Shown here in pieces: positions 6,730-15,700 of a stretch of DNA of 38,588 bases. The position numbers and the translations under genes were made by a program. The DNA is taken from the NCBI GenBank assembly GCA_023435925.1, contig JAEZLF010000100.1, positions 1 to 38,588 of the forward strand, given 5' to 3'. Position 1 is the stretch's first letter; each line of letters starts with the position of its first letter. The stretch is from Bacillota bacterium (GTDB taxonomy: Bacteria > Bacillota > Clostridia > Acetivibrionales > DTU013). The notes under the pieces were generated by a model, which saw nothing but the letters and a program-made list of their open reading frames with translations, was not told where the DNA came from and made no database searches.

Positions 6730-9387
6730 ATGCTGAAAATAGTGAAGCTGAGATGTGAATACAAAGAGAGTCCGGTTGGAATCGGTGAGCGGCATCCAAG
6801 GATAAGCTGGCAGATTATTTCTGATCAGCGTGGTATCGTACAGACAGAATATCATATACAGTTATCTGTGGAGGATACTTTTTATGATGTTCTGTGGGAT
6901 ACCGGTGTCATTCAATCGGAGCAATCCATCCATGTAGAATATACCGGGCCGGCATTGAAATCGCGCACACGTTATTATTTCAGAGTTAAAATCCGGGACA
7001 ACAAAGAAAACGACTCCGGCTGGAGTGATACGGCGTTCTGGGAAACCGGATTGCTTGGAAAGGAAGAATGGAAGGCACAGTGGATTAGGCCGGCCATTGA
7101 AAATGAGGATACGAAAGAAGCTTGTCCCATGCTGCGAAAGACATTCGAAGTGAAGGGAAACGTCAGGACAGCCAGGATTTATGCAACGGCTCTTGGGTTA
7201 TACGAGCTGCATTTGAACGGTTCCCGTGTAGGGGACTGTCTCTTTACACCTGGCTGGACCAGCTACAAAACCCGGCTGCAGTATCAAACCTATGATGTGA
7301 CCGACATGCTAAGATCCGGTGACAATGCAATCGGTGCAGTCCTGGGAAAAGGCTGGTACAGCGGAAATCTTGCCTGGAAAAAGCAGCATGATATTTATGG
7401 AGATACACTCGCACTGCTGTTTCAGATGCATATCAGATATGAAGATGGCAAAGAAGAGGTCCTCATTTCCGATGACGAATGGAAGTCGGCCACCGGCCCG
7501 ATACAGGTGTCTGAAATATACCATGGAGAGACTTATGATGCCCGCCTTGAGAAGGACGGCTGGAGCTTGCCGGAATATGTTCAGAATGGTTGGAAGAGTG
7601 TTGCTCTATATCAGTATTCCAGAGATATCCTTGTTGCGCAGGAAAGTGTACCGGTTAGGGTTATTCAGGAGATTCAACCTGTTGGCATGATAAAAACGCC
7701 GGCCGGTGAAACAGTGCTTGATTTTGGTCAGAATATGACGGGATGGGTGCGCTTCAGCGTAGAGGGCCCGGCTGGGACGGTTGTTACATTGAAACATGCC
7801 GAGGTGCTGGACAGCCAGGGAAACTTTTATACAGAAAACCTGAGAGGTGCAAAACAGACAATCTCATATACCCTCAAGGGCAAAGGTGTTGAATGCTACG
7901 AACCCCATTTCTCATTTCAGGGCTTCCGATATATATGCATTGAAGGTTATCCGGGTGAAATATTGCCGGAACGGTTTACCGGCAGAGTGATTCATTCCGA
8001 TATGGAAGAAACCGGGCGCTTTGAATGCTCCAATGAGCTGGTCAATCAGCTTCAGCATAATATCCTGTGGGGTCAGAAAGGAAATTTCCTGGATGTTCCG
8101 ACAGACTGCCCTCAAAGAGATGAGCGGCTGGGCTGGACCGGCGATGCACAGATGTTTATCCGCACAGCCTGCTTTAACATGAACACAGCTCCCTTTTTTA
8201 CAAAATGGCTCCGTGATTTGCATGCGGAACAATCTCCGGAAAAGGGTGTCCCGTTTGTAGTTCCCAATGTGCTTGATGAAAAGAGCTATTCATCCTCAGC
8301 CTGGGGTGATGCGGCAGCCATTTGTCCCTGGACGCTCTACCTGTGCTATGGAGACAAAAGGATACTGGAACAGCAGTATGACAGCATGAAAATGTGGGTC
8401 GAATATATCCGGGCTCAGGGAGAGAACCCCTATCTGTGGAATACCGGTTTCCACTTCGGGGATTGGTTGGGGCTGGATTCAAAACCCGACAGCTATGTTG
8501 GCGCGACCTCCAGAGATTTTATCGCAACCGCTTTTTATGCCGGTTCCACAAATATTCTTGCTGAAACAGCCGAGCTTCTTGGCAGAAATGAGGATGTGGC
8601 TGTCTATGGAGAATTGTACCAAGGTATTCTGGAGCATTTTAGAAAAGAGTTTGTAACTGCCAACGGAAGGCTTGCGGTAGAGACGCAAACCGCTCATGTT
8701 CTCGCCCTTACGTTCAATCTAGTGGAGGAAAAAGATGTAAAGAGAACTATCGATACGCTTGTCAGGCTGGTTCATGAGAACAAGAACCATTTGACTACCG
8801 GCTTTGTCGGTACACCGTATCTGTGTCATGTGCTCAGTAAGTTCGGACATAATGATCTGGCTTATGAGCTTCTACAGAAAACAGATTGTCCGTCGTGGCT
8901 TTACCAGATCACAAAAGGCGCAACCACCATCTGGGAGCATTGGGATGGGATCAAAGAGGATGGTTCCTTCTGGAGCAGAGATATGAATTCCTTTAACCAT
9001 TATGCTTATGGAGCGATCGGCGACTGGCTGTACAGAATCGTGGCAGGCCTGGATACAGACCAGAGAAATCCTGGGTATAAGCATATTCTGATAAGGCCAC
9101 ATATAGGAGATGGGCTGAATCATGCAAAAGCGGCTCTCCAGTCCATGTATGGCACCATTGAGTCCGGATGGGAGATCACTCCAGCACAGATGAGTCTTCA
9201 GATAACGATACCGCCAAATACATATGCATCTGTATTGCTGCCTGGCGCCGTAATGGAAAATGTCCGTGAAGGCGGCAGAATATTGGCGGGCCTGGACGGT
9301 ATCAATGAATTGAAGCAGATGGATGAGGGCGTTTCGCTGGAGCTTGGTTCAGGAATGTATCAGTTTGTCTACAACAAAACATTTTAA
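6730..9387 (+). CDS. Alpha-L-rhamnosidase, glycoside hydrolase family 78
   Basis: The product has 885 residues from ATG 6730, behind AGGGAGG (6714-6720); an in-frame TTG at 6682 has no such site. Domains: an N-terminal beta-sandwich (VKLRCEYKESPVGIG, typical of the family), a Bac_rhamnosid_N carbohydrate-binding domain (LGLYELHLNGSRVGD, FTPGWTSYKTRLQYQ), a second beta domain (GETVLDFGQNMTGWV), then an (alpha/alpha)6 catalytic barrel and a C-terminal beta domain. The family active site is present: DERLGWTGD near residues 464-472 (acid side) and TIWEHWDG near 734-741, which holds the base Glu. It releases terminal L-rhamnose from glycosides or pectin. No signal peptide is seen, so imported rhamnosides are the likely substrate. 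Confidence 0.95.
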   Translation: MLKIVKLRCEYKESPVGIGERHPRISWQIISDQRGIVQTEYHIQLSVEDTFYDVLWDTGVIQSEQSIHVEYTGPALKSRTRYYFRVKIRDNKENDSGWSDTAFWETGLLGKEEWKAQWIRPAIENEDTKEACPMLRKTFEVKGNVRTARIYATALGLYELHLNGSRVGDCLFTPGWTSYKTRLQYQTYDVTDMLRSGDNAIGAVLGKGWYSGNLAWKKQHDIYGDTLALLFQMHIRYEDGKEEVLISDDEWKSATGPIQVSEIYHGETYDARLEKDGWSLPEYVQNGWKSVALYQYSRDILVAQESVPVRVIQEIQPVGMIKTPAGETVLDFGQNMTGWVRFSVEGPAGTVVTLKHAEVLDSQGNFYTENLRGAKQTISYTLKGKGVECYEPHFSFQGFRYICIEGYPGEILPERFTGRVIHSDMEETGRFECSNELVNQLQHNILWGQKGNFLDVPTDCPQRDERLGWTGDAQMFIRTACFNMNTAPFFTKWLRDLHAEQSPEKGVPFVVPNVLDEKSYSSSAWGDAAAICPWTLYLCYGDKRILEQQYDSMKMWVEYIRAQGENPYLWNTGFHFGDWLGLDSKPDSYVGATSRDFIATAFYAGSTNILAETAELLGRNEDVAVYGELYQGILEHFRKEFVTANGRLAVETQTAHVLALTFNLVEEKDVKRTIDTLVRLVHENKNHLTTGFVGTPYLCHVLSKFGHNDLAYELLQKTDCPSWLYQITKGATTIWEHWDGIKEDGSFWSRDMNSFNHYAYGAIGDWLYRIVAGLDTDQRNPGYKHILIRPHIGDGLNHAKAALQSMYGTIESGWEITPAQMSLQITIPPNTYASVLLPGAVMENVREGGRILAGLDGINELKQMDEGVSLELGSGMYQFVYNKTF

Positions 9388-9470
9388 TAGGAGAACTTCC
9401 GGACATGATTCTCTGAATACGAAAGGATCCGTGCAACTTTCAGACAGTTACCGCCGGCTTGCGTATATAC

Positions 9471-9500
9471 TTGACGTAAGACAGATTGTTTTACTATAAT
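9471..9500 (+). promoter_or_regulatory. Sigma-A-type promoter upstream of the permuted papain-like protein
   Basis: TTGACG (9471-9476) and TATAAT (9495-9500) are separated by 18 bp, placing the transcription start about 35 bp before the gene at 9542. This shows the gene is transcribed independently of the rhamnosidase. Confidence 0.8.
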
Positions 9501-9541
9501 GAGCTTAGAAATAGAGCATCTGTGATTGCGGGGGTCAATGG

Positions 9542-10123
9542 ATGGAGAGTATATATTTGGTGCTTACTGCGACCGGTACATTGTTTTCCAGATGTATCGG
9601 TCTATACACCAAGGCAAGATATAATCATGTATCACTTTGCCTTGATTCAGAAATTAACGAGTTCTATAGCTTCGGCAGGAAAATCAGGTGGTTTCCGCTG
9701 ATTGGCGGCTTTGTTGTGGAGCATATTGACAGCGGAGTTTTTAAGGCATTTGGCAATACCACCTGTGCTATATACAAACTGGACGTCTGTGATGAGCAAT
9801 ATGAGATATTAAAGCAGTCTGTTGACCGGTTCGTCAGCAATAAAAAGAAGTATGGATATAATTTACTTGGCCTGCTAGGCGTTATGATGAACATTCCGCT
9901 GCGGAGAAAAAACAAGTATTTTTGCACACAGTTTGTTTCAGCGATGCTTCAGGAGAGCGGCGTACATGATTTCGGGAAGGATCCGTCTCTGGTTACTCCC
10001 CATGATTTTTATAATATAGATGAACTTGTCCCGATATATGAAGGGCGCCTTTGCGACCTCGGGCGCCTTTCACCGATGAAGACAGCTGCGGTTACTCAGG
10101 GAATGATGGCGGCTTCAAAGTAG
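9542..10123 (+). CDS. Permuted papain-like (YiiX/YaeF-type, NlpC/P60 superfamily) protein
   Basis: The 193-residue product has the circularly permuted papain-like layout. The N-terminal strand with the catalytic His is YNHVSLCLDSEINEFYSFGRK (His near 30), and the nucleophile Cys comes later in YFCTQFVSAMLQESG, followed by VTPHDFYN. Related proteins act on amide or ester bonds, in cell wall or lipid contexts; the substrate here is unknown. There is no signal peptide, and the first residues are only mildly hydrophobic. GGGGGT precedes the start. Its stop and the stop of the convergent pepT are 1 bp apart, with no terminator between, so the two mRNAs probably overlap at their 3' ends. Confidence 0.72.
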   Translation: MESIYLVLTATGTLFSRCIGLYTKARYNHVSLCLDSEINEFYSFGRKIRWFPLIGGFVVEHIDSGVFKAFGNTTCAIYKLDVCDEQYEILKQSVDRFVSNKKKYGYNLLGLLGVMMNIPLRRKNKYFCTQFVSAMLQESGVHDFGKDPSLVTPHDFYNIDELVPIYEGRLCDLGRLSPMKTAAVTQGMMAASK

Positions 10124-10124
10124 T

Positions 10125-11360
10125 TTACTCGTACTGCTTTTTTGCAGCAAGCTCGCTGATTTTTACGATTGTTTCGACTGCTTTTACCATGGAATTTACT
10201 GAAATATATTCATACCGGCCGTGGAAATTCGCGCCGCCTGTGAAAAGATTCGGCGTCGGAAGTCCCATATAGGTTAGTCTTGCTCCATCCGTACCTCCTC
10301 TGATCGCCTTAACTACAGGCGTGACGCCAACCTGCTCCAACGCTTTCACTGCAAGCTCGATAATATGATATACAGGCAGTATTTTTTCCTTCATGTTATT
10401 ATACTGGTCTTTTAATTCCATTTCGACGGTATCCTGTCCATATTTCTCGTTCAGATATTGTACAATAGCAGCCATCCTGGCTTTCTTAGCATCAAATTTC
10501 TTGCGGTCGTGATCACGAAGGATATATTTTAATGTGGTTTTTTCTACGGTCCCCGAAATGTCATTGAGATGATAAAAGCCCTCATATCCTTCTGTATGCA
10601 TGGGGGTTTCTGCCGCCGGAAGCATATTGTTCAATTCCATACCAATTAATATGGAGTTTCTCATTTTGTTTTTAGAGCTGCCGGGATGAATGTTTATTCC
10701 GTTTATCGTAACTTTGGCAGATGCGGCATGAAAATTCTCATATTCAAGTGTACCAAGCTCATCACCGTCAATCGTGTATGCGAAGTCGGCACCAAAGCCC
10801 GCAACATCAAAGTTATCGGTACCTTCCCCTATTTCCTCATCAGGGGTGAAGCAAATGCGTATTTTACCGTGCTTTATTTCAGGATGATTTGCAAGATATT
10901 CCATAGCCGTCACAATTTCCGCCACACCTGCCTTATCATCTGCGCCCAGTAGCGTACATCCATCTGTGACGATGAGATCCTGTCCTATGTAATTCATCAG
11001 AGATGGGAATTCGGAAGGAGACAGGACAATTTGTTTTTCGCTGTTCAGTAGAATGTCTTTTCCATCATAACTTTTAATCAGCTTGGGATGTACATTCTCT
11101 GCCGTCATATCAGGGCTTGTATCCATATGTGCAATGAAGCCAATCACCGGAACAGAATGATTCGTATTAGAAGGTAGGGTTGCGGTAACATAACAGGTTT
11201 CGCTTATATGAACATCCGTCAGGCCGATTTCCTTCAGATCTGCCGCAACAATACGGGCGAGATCAAGCTGCTGAACGGTACTGGGATGCGTGCCGGTTTT
11301 GGTGCTGGATTGAGTATTGATCTTCACATATTTTATAAATCGCTCAACAAGTTTTTCCAT
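10125..11360 (-). CDS. pepT: Peptidase T (tripeptide aminopeptidase)
   Basis: The product has 411 residues from ATG 11360, which follows GGAGGC by 6 nt; an upstream ATG at 11381 overlaps that site and is less likely. It is an M20B zinc aminopeptidase removing the N-terminal residue of tripeptides in the cytosol. Metal-site motifs are all present: GFIAHMDTSPD, CTLLGADDKAGVAEI, FTPDEEIGEGTDNFD, TIDGDELG, and the C-terminal AIRGGTDGARLTYMGLPTPN with GGANFHGRYEYI. Length is normal for the family. It has its own promoter at 11423-11451. Confidence 0.96.
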   Translation of the reverse strand: MEKLVERFIKYVKINTQSSTKTGTHPSTVQQLDLARIVAADLKEIGLTDVHISETCYVTATLPSNTNHSVPVIGFIAHMDTSPDMTAENVHPKLIKSYDGKDILLNSEKQIVLSPSEFPSLMNYIGQDLIVTDGCTLLGADDKAGVAEIVTAMEYLANHPEIKHGKIRICFTPDEEIGEGTDNFDVAGFGADFAYTIDGDELGTLEYENFHAASAKVTINGINIHPGSSKNKMRNSILIGMELNNMLPAAETPMHTEGYEGFYHLNDISGTVEKTTLKYILRDHDRKKFDAKKARMAAIVQYLNEKYGQDTVEMELKDQYNNMKEKILPVYHIIELAVKALEQVGVTPVVKAIRGGTDGARLTYMGLPTPNLFTGGANFHGRYEYISVNSMVKAVETIVKISELAAKKQYE

Positions 11361-11422
11361 ATGGTTGCCTCCATTTTGCATTCATGCTGTACAAAGCAGG
11401 ACATCAGGGCTCTGCCATTTCT

Positions 11423-11451
11423 ACTATAGTATAATGCTTGCTCGATTTCAA
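11423..11451 (-). promoter_or_regulatory. Promoter of pepT
   Basis: On the minus strand TTGAAA (11446-11451) and TATAGT (11423-11428) lie 17 bp apart. This places the start of transcription roughly 55 bp before the pepT start codon. Confidence 0.7.
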
Positions 11452-11479
11452 CCCAAATATACAAAACGTAGAATATACA

Positions 11480-11523
11480 TAACACAAAAAAAGAGGTATT
11501 GCACCTGACACTAGTGCAATACC
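11480..11523 (-). terminator. Intrinsic terminator after the LysM/SleB hydrolase gene
   Basis: A perfect 10-bp stem GGTATTGCAC/GTGCAATACC (11495-11504 and 11514-11523) with a 9-nt loop is followed on the minus strand by CTCTTTTTTTGTG. This is a classic terminator isolating the hydrolase gene from pepT. Confidence 0.85.
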
Positions 11524-11600
11524 CTTTATGAAACACCTTTATGAAACACCGTATTTTTGTTTGCTACAAACCGTTAAGTCAAATACGCAGATACTTTATA

Positions 11601-12380
11601 TTAATAAACAAATACCATGTTGCCAATTCTTGCTTTCAGAGGCTTGGACCAAAGCCATTTGTTCGTGGCACTGTCATCAAAATAATACAACGCACCATTA
11701 CTTGGATCGCTGCCGCTTAAGGCATCCAAAGCGGCATTCGTCGCCTGCTGTGTAGTTGGTCTGTTGATCCAGCCGTTTTCAACAGGTGTGAATTGGTAGA
11801 AGCCATCACTTATCTGATAGATAACAGACGAGATCGTGTCCGGGAACAAATCGCTCTTCACCCTGTTTATCACTACAGCGGCAACTCCGACCTGAGCGGA
11901 GTATGGCTGATTCTCTGCTTCTGCGGTGACAAGCCTTGCCAAAAGATTCAGTTCATCCTGGGTATAGGAAATAACTGCTTTCCCTGAACCGGCTGATTCT
12001 GTCTGGGATGTGGAATTGCCGGCTAACGGTACATCCAGCTTCTGGCCCGGATATATCATATTATCCCATTTGTTATTCAGCTTTCTAAGCGTTTGAAGGG
12101 ATATCCCATGCCTTTGAGCTATCAGATATAATGTATCTCCGCTTTTTACCGTATAGGTGCCTGAACGAATATAAAGTACCTGGCCTGGATATATGGTGCT
12201 GTTCGGCAGCTTGTTATCCGCCATAATTGTATTGGCAGATGTATGAAACATCAAACCGATTTTATAGAGTGAATCGTTTTTTTCTACCTTATAGCTCGCA
12301 CCCCAGGCTGTGTTGGCAAACAGCATGGTTGTTAACAGCCCGCCTGCAACTAAAGCGGCTGTCCTCTTAAAGAATTTCAC
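11601..12380 (-). CDS. LysM-containing SleB-type cell wall hydrolase
   Basis: The product has 259 residues from GTG 12380, behind AAGGAGG. A Sec signal peptide (about 1-28, ending NTAWGA) is followed by two LysM peptidoglycan-binding repeats (about 29-73 YKVEKNDSLYKIG... and 75-118 YTVKSGDTLYLIA...). A short Ser/Thr linker leads to a Hydrolase_2/SleB catalytic domain (about 135-259) with LARLVTAEAENQPY, where the catalytic Glu is expected, and VAAVVINRVKS. SleB/CwlJ relatives cleave peptidoglycan, often spore cortex; with LysM and a c-di-AMP riboswitch a role in vegetative wall turnover is equally likely. It is exported and transcribed alone, between the riboswitch and a strong terminator. 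Confidence 0.93.
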   Translation of the reverse strand: MKFFKRTAALVAGGLLTTMLFANTAWGASYKVEKNDSLYKIGLMFHTSANTIMADNKLPNSTIYPGQVLYIRSGTYTVKSGDTLYLIAQRHGISLQTLRKLNNKWDNMIYPGQKLDVPLAGNSTSQTESAGSGKAVISYTQDELNLLARLVTAEAENQPYSAQVGVAAVVINRVKSDLFPDTISSVIYQISDGFYQFTPVENGWINRPTTQQATNAALDALSGSDPSNGALYYFDDSATNKWLWSKPLKARIGNMVFVY

Positions 12381-12397
12381 TTGATTTACCTCCTTGT

Positions 12398-12521
12398 GCC
12401 TCCGGGGTTAGCTGACGGGTTTGGGTCGAGGAACCCTACTCTTAAAGAGATTCACCCCATGAGATGCAAAGACTCATCCCAAAAATTTCTGTCCCCCGTA
12501 CTCCTTTTGGAGATTCGGCTT
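12398..12521 (-). ncRNA. Cyclic di-AMP riboswitch (ydaO/yuaA type)
   Basis: The minus-strand leader carries the ydaO-class signature blocks in order: a short hairpin after GAATCTCC, GGGGGAC (12491-12497), a variable stem GATGAG/CTCATG, GGGGTGAAT (12450-12458), GTAGGGTTCCTCGACCC (12423-12439) and the diagnostic AACCCGTCAGCTAACC (12406-12421). These match the Bacillus subtilis ydaO aptamer as I remember it. The class binds c-di-AMP and typically switches off wall-hydrolase and potassium or osmolyte genes. Here it precedes a LysM/SleB hydrolase, a standard target. The aptamer ends only a few bases before the ribosome site (about 12388-12394), leaving no room for a separate terminator. Confidence 0.93.
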
Positions 12522-12583
12522 ATTTTATTTGGGAGTATCGCTCGATCATCAATTATGAATCATGAGCGCCTCCTTTTGTTGGT

Positions 12584-12612
12584 ATTCTAACAGAGAAGTC
12601 ACCTGATTTCCA
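12584..12612 (-). promoter_or_regulatory. Candidate promoter of the riboswitch-hydrolase transcript
   Basis: On the minus strand TGGAAA (12607-12612) and TAGAAT (12584-12589) are 17 bp apart, giving a leader that starts about 55 nt before the aptamer. A weaker alternative is TTGTGT/ATAAAT at 12619-12647. The rest of 12522-12705 shows no gene, only a weak CGCTC/GAGCG hairpin. Confidence 0.45.
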
Positions 12613-12705
12613 TGCCATATTTATGGTAAAAGAGCAAGCAAACACAATTTTTTGTAAATTATTATGAATAAGCTTGCTGTAATATGGGATTATATGGAGC
12701 TTATT

Positions 12706-15700
12706 ATGAATCCTATTTATTCGGGGTATGCTAGTACATGCAATAAAATTCTCAAATACAAATGGCATGGAATGGTGAAATTTTTAATGGATTTATTAAT
12801 AGTGGCGACATATGCTATTCTGTTAGGCATTATTGCTTTTTTACTGGTAATACTGGCTTCAAATAAAAATGATAACGGTGTTGAAGTCAGAGATAACATG
12901 CTGGCACCGGAAGAGCTGCAGAAGCATGCTATTGAAATAGCACGAAACCATCCTGTGGGGAAGTCGGTTAAAAGTCTCCATTGGCTCATTCGCAGACTCA
13001 ATGATAATTACGGCTTTATTCTGGAAGTTTATAAAGCTCTCAATTCGGATTTTAAAGAATCCTTTCCGACAGCACCTGCTGCAGAATGGCTGCTGGACAA
13101 TTTTTATATTATTGAGGAGCAGGTTAAGCTAATTAGAAGGAATCTGTCCAGAGGTCAGTATTCAAGGCTTCCTGTACTAAAAAGAGGCTACCTGAAAGGC
13201 TATCCGAGAGTCTATGCCATTGCACTTGAGATGGTGGCTCATTCGGATGGAAGCATTGATGAGAATACGATTACAGGTTTTATCAAGGCCTACCAATCGC
13301 AGGTGCTGTTATCCATGGGAGAACTCTGGGCGGTACCGCTTATGCTGCGCATTGCGTTGATCGAGAGTATTCGCAATACATGTGAAGAAATTCACTCTTC
13401 CCGTATGGAGTGGCACCGGGCTGAAAAACTTGCGGCAGCTATTGCTGCCAGGGAAATGGACGAACAGCAGATCGAAAGTGCAATTCATGAGGCGTTGGCA
13501 GGTGTTAATGAGATCGATCCTTCCTTTGCTGAACATCTGGTGCAAAGAATGCGGAAATATGGCAGAAACCTTTCCAAAGTGACAGCACTGCTGGATACCC
13601 GTCTTAAGGAGGATAATTCCTCAACGGAGAAAATTACTGCTTTTGAACATCAACAGCAAGCTGCTATGCAGGTGTCTATAGGAAATTCCATTACAGGACT
13701 TCGTTTGATATCGGATATCGATTGGGCTGATATTTTTGAGTCGCTAAGCAAGGTGGAACAGATTCTCAGAAAGGATACCTGCGGGATCTATCCGCTGATG
13801 GACTTTGAATCGAGGGATCATTACAGGCATGAGGTAGAAAAGCTTGCAAGGGCATATGGAACATCGGAGATCCATGTCGCGGACAAGGTAATTCTGTGCA
13901 CGGCCTCAGATCATGTGAAACCACCCCGGGATCATGTCGGTTACTATCTTATTGGTGAAGGGAGAAAAACATTATTAAGCTTGCTGGGAAAATCAGCCCC
14001 AAAATGGTGGAAGCCCTCTTTTGCTCTTGTGAAAAAACCAAGATTTTTATATGCATGGCTTATTTTAATGATCACAATTTTTTTGGTTTCATTTTTTATG
14101 TATTATGCAGATTCAAACATTCCCGGAGGCTCTGTTGTCTGGATCGTCATAACGGGGCTTATTGTTTTTATTCCGTGCAGTGAATTTGCGATTCAACTGG
14201 TTCATACAGTACTGAGCCATGTTTTCAGGCCGACCATACTGCCGAAGCTGGAGCTTAAGGAGGGTGTACCGTCTGAATCAGCGACCTTTGTTATTATTCC
14301 GACTCTTCTAACGGGTTCCACACGGGTAAAGGGACTGATTTCACAATTGGAGGTTTATTATCTTGCCAACAGAGAGGAGAATCTTTTTTATGCGCTGGTG
14401 GGAGATTTTAAAGACTCGGATTCAGCGGTACAGGCTGCCGATGATGAAATCATTCGGGAGGCAGTCCAAGGTATTAGTCGGCTTAACCGGAAATATGCGG
14501 CCGGCGGACCGGACCGGTTTTATTATATGCACCGTAAAAGGGTTTATAATAAGGCTCAAAACAGATGGATGGGCTGGGAGCGAAAAAGGGGTGCCATTGT
14601 TGAATTTAACAGACTTCTCAGGGGCTCTTCTATCACGACCTTCTGTACGATAACAGGAGATGTTTCACAACTCCCGCAAATAAAATATATTATTACCCTT
14701 GACGCAGATACCAGTCTTCCCATGGGTGCTGCAAAAAGGCTGATTGGAACGATTACACATCCTCTGAACAAGGCGGTTGTTGATGAAGAGTCGGGCTTGG
14801 TCAGAGAGGGGCATGGACTATTACAGCCCCGGATAGGTGTAGGGATACCGGATGCAGGTAAATCTCTTTTCACCAGAATTTTTGCAGGGCAGGGGGGCAT
14901 TGATCCATATACAACTGCCATATCGGATATCTATCAGGATATTTTTGATGAAGGAATCTTTACCGGAAAAGGCATTTATGAAATTGATATCTTCCTAAGG
15001 GTTCTCGATGAACGGATTCCGGAAAATACTGTTCTGAGCCACGACCTGATTGAAGGATGTCATCTGCGAGCGGGACTTGTCAGTGATATTGAATTGGTGG
15101 ACGGCTATCCTGCACGATTCAATTCTTATATAGCAAGGCAGCACAGGTGGGTAAGGGGCGACTGGCAGCTTCTTCCATGGCTGGCAGGAAGGCTTTCCTG
15201 TTTGTCAAAATGGAAAATTATCGATAATTTGAGAAGGAGTTTACTATATCCATCATTACTGCTGCTGTTTTTTTTCGGGATGGGCCTGCTGCCTGGAAAC
15301 AACCTGGTCTGGACGGGTTTTGTTCTGCTCGTCACGTTTTCGCCTTTGACAATGGGATTGTTGAATTCACTCCTGGCAGGAAGCATAAAATTTGATTCCG
15401 GAAGAAACAATTCAACCATGATCACCGGAATCAAAGCCGCATTCTATCAATCCGTTCTTCTTTTTATGTTTATGCCGTATCAGGCATATGTAATGCTTGA
15501 TGCTATTATTCGTACGATATACAGAGTCTTTTTCTCTCACAGGAATATGCTGGAATGGGTGACTGCTGCCGATATCGAAACAAGCATAAAAAATAATTCA
15601 GTAAGCTATTTCCAAAGAATGTGGTTTACCATTCCGGCTTCCCTGGCAATAATCCCGCTTGCCTTGCAGGATTCAGGAGAGATGCTTGCTGTGGCAATTC

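Noticed and set aside
10038..10067. Repeated GGGCGCCTTT, self-complementary, near the end of the permuted papain-like gene
   Set aside because: It lies in frame, encodes a repeated Gly-Arg-Leu, and lacks a T-run at the stop; a coincidence of codons is sufficient.
12664..12705. ATG 12664 as the start of the glucan synthase
   Set aside because: No ribosome site precedes it, while ATG 12706 has GGAG at correct distance; kept only as the outer limit of the frame.
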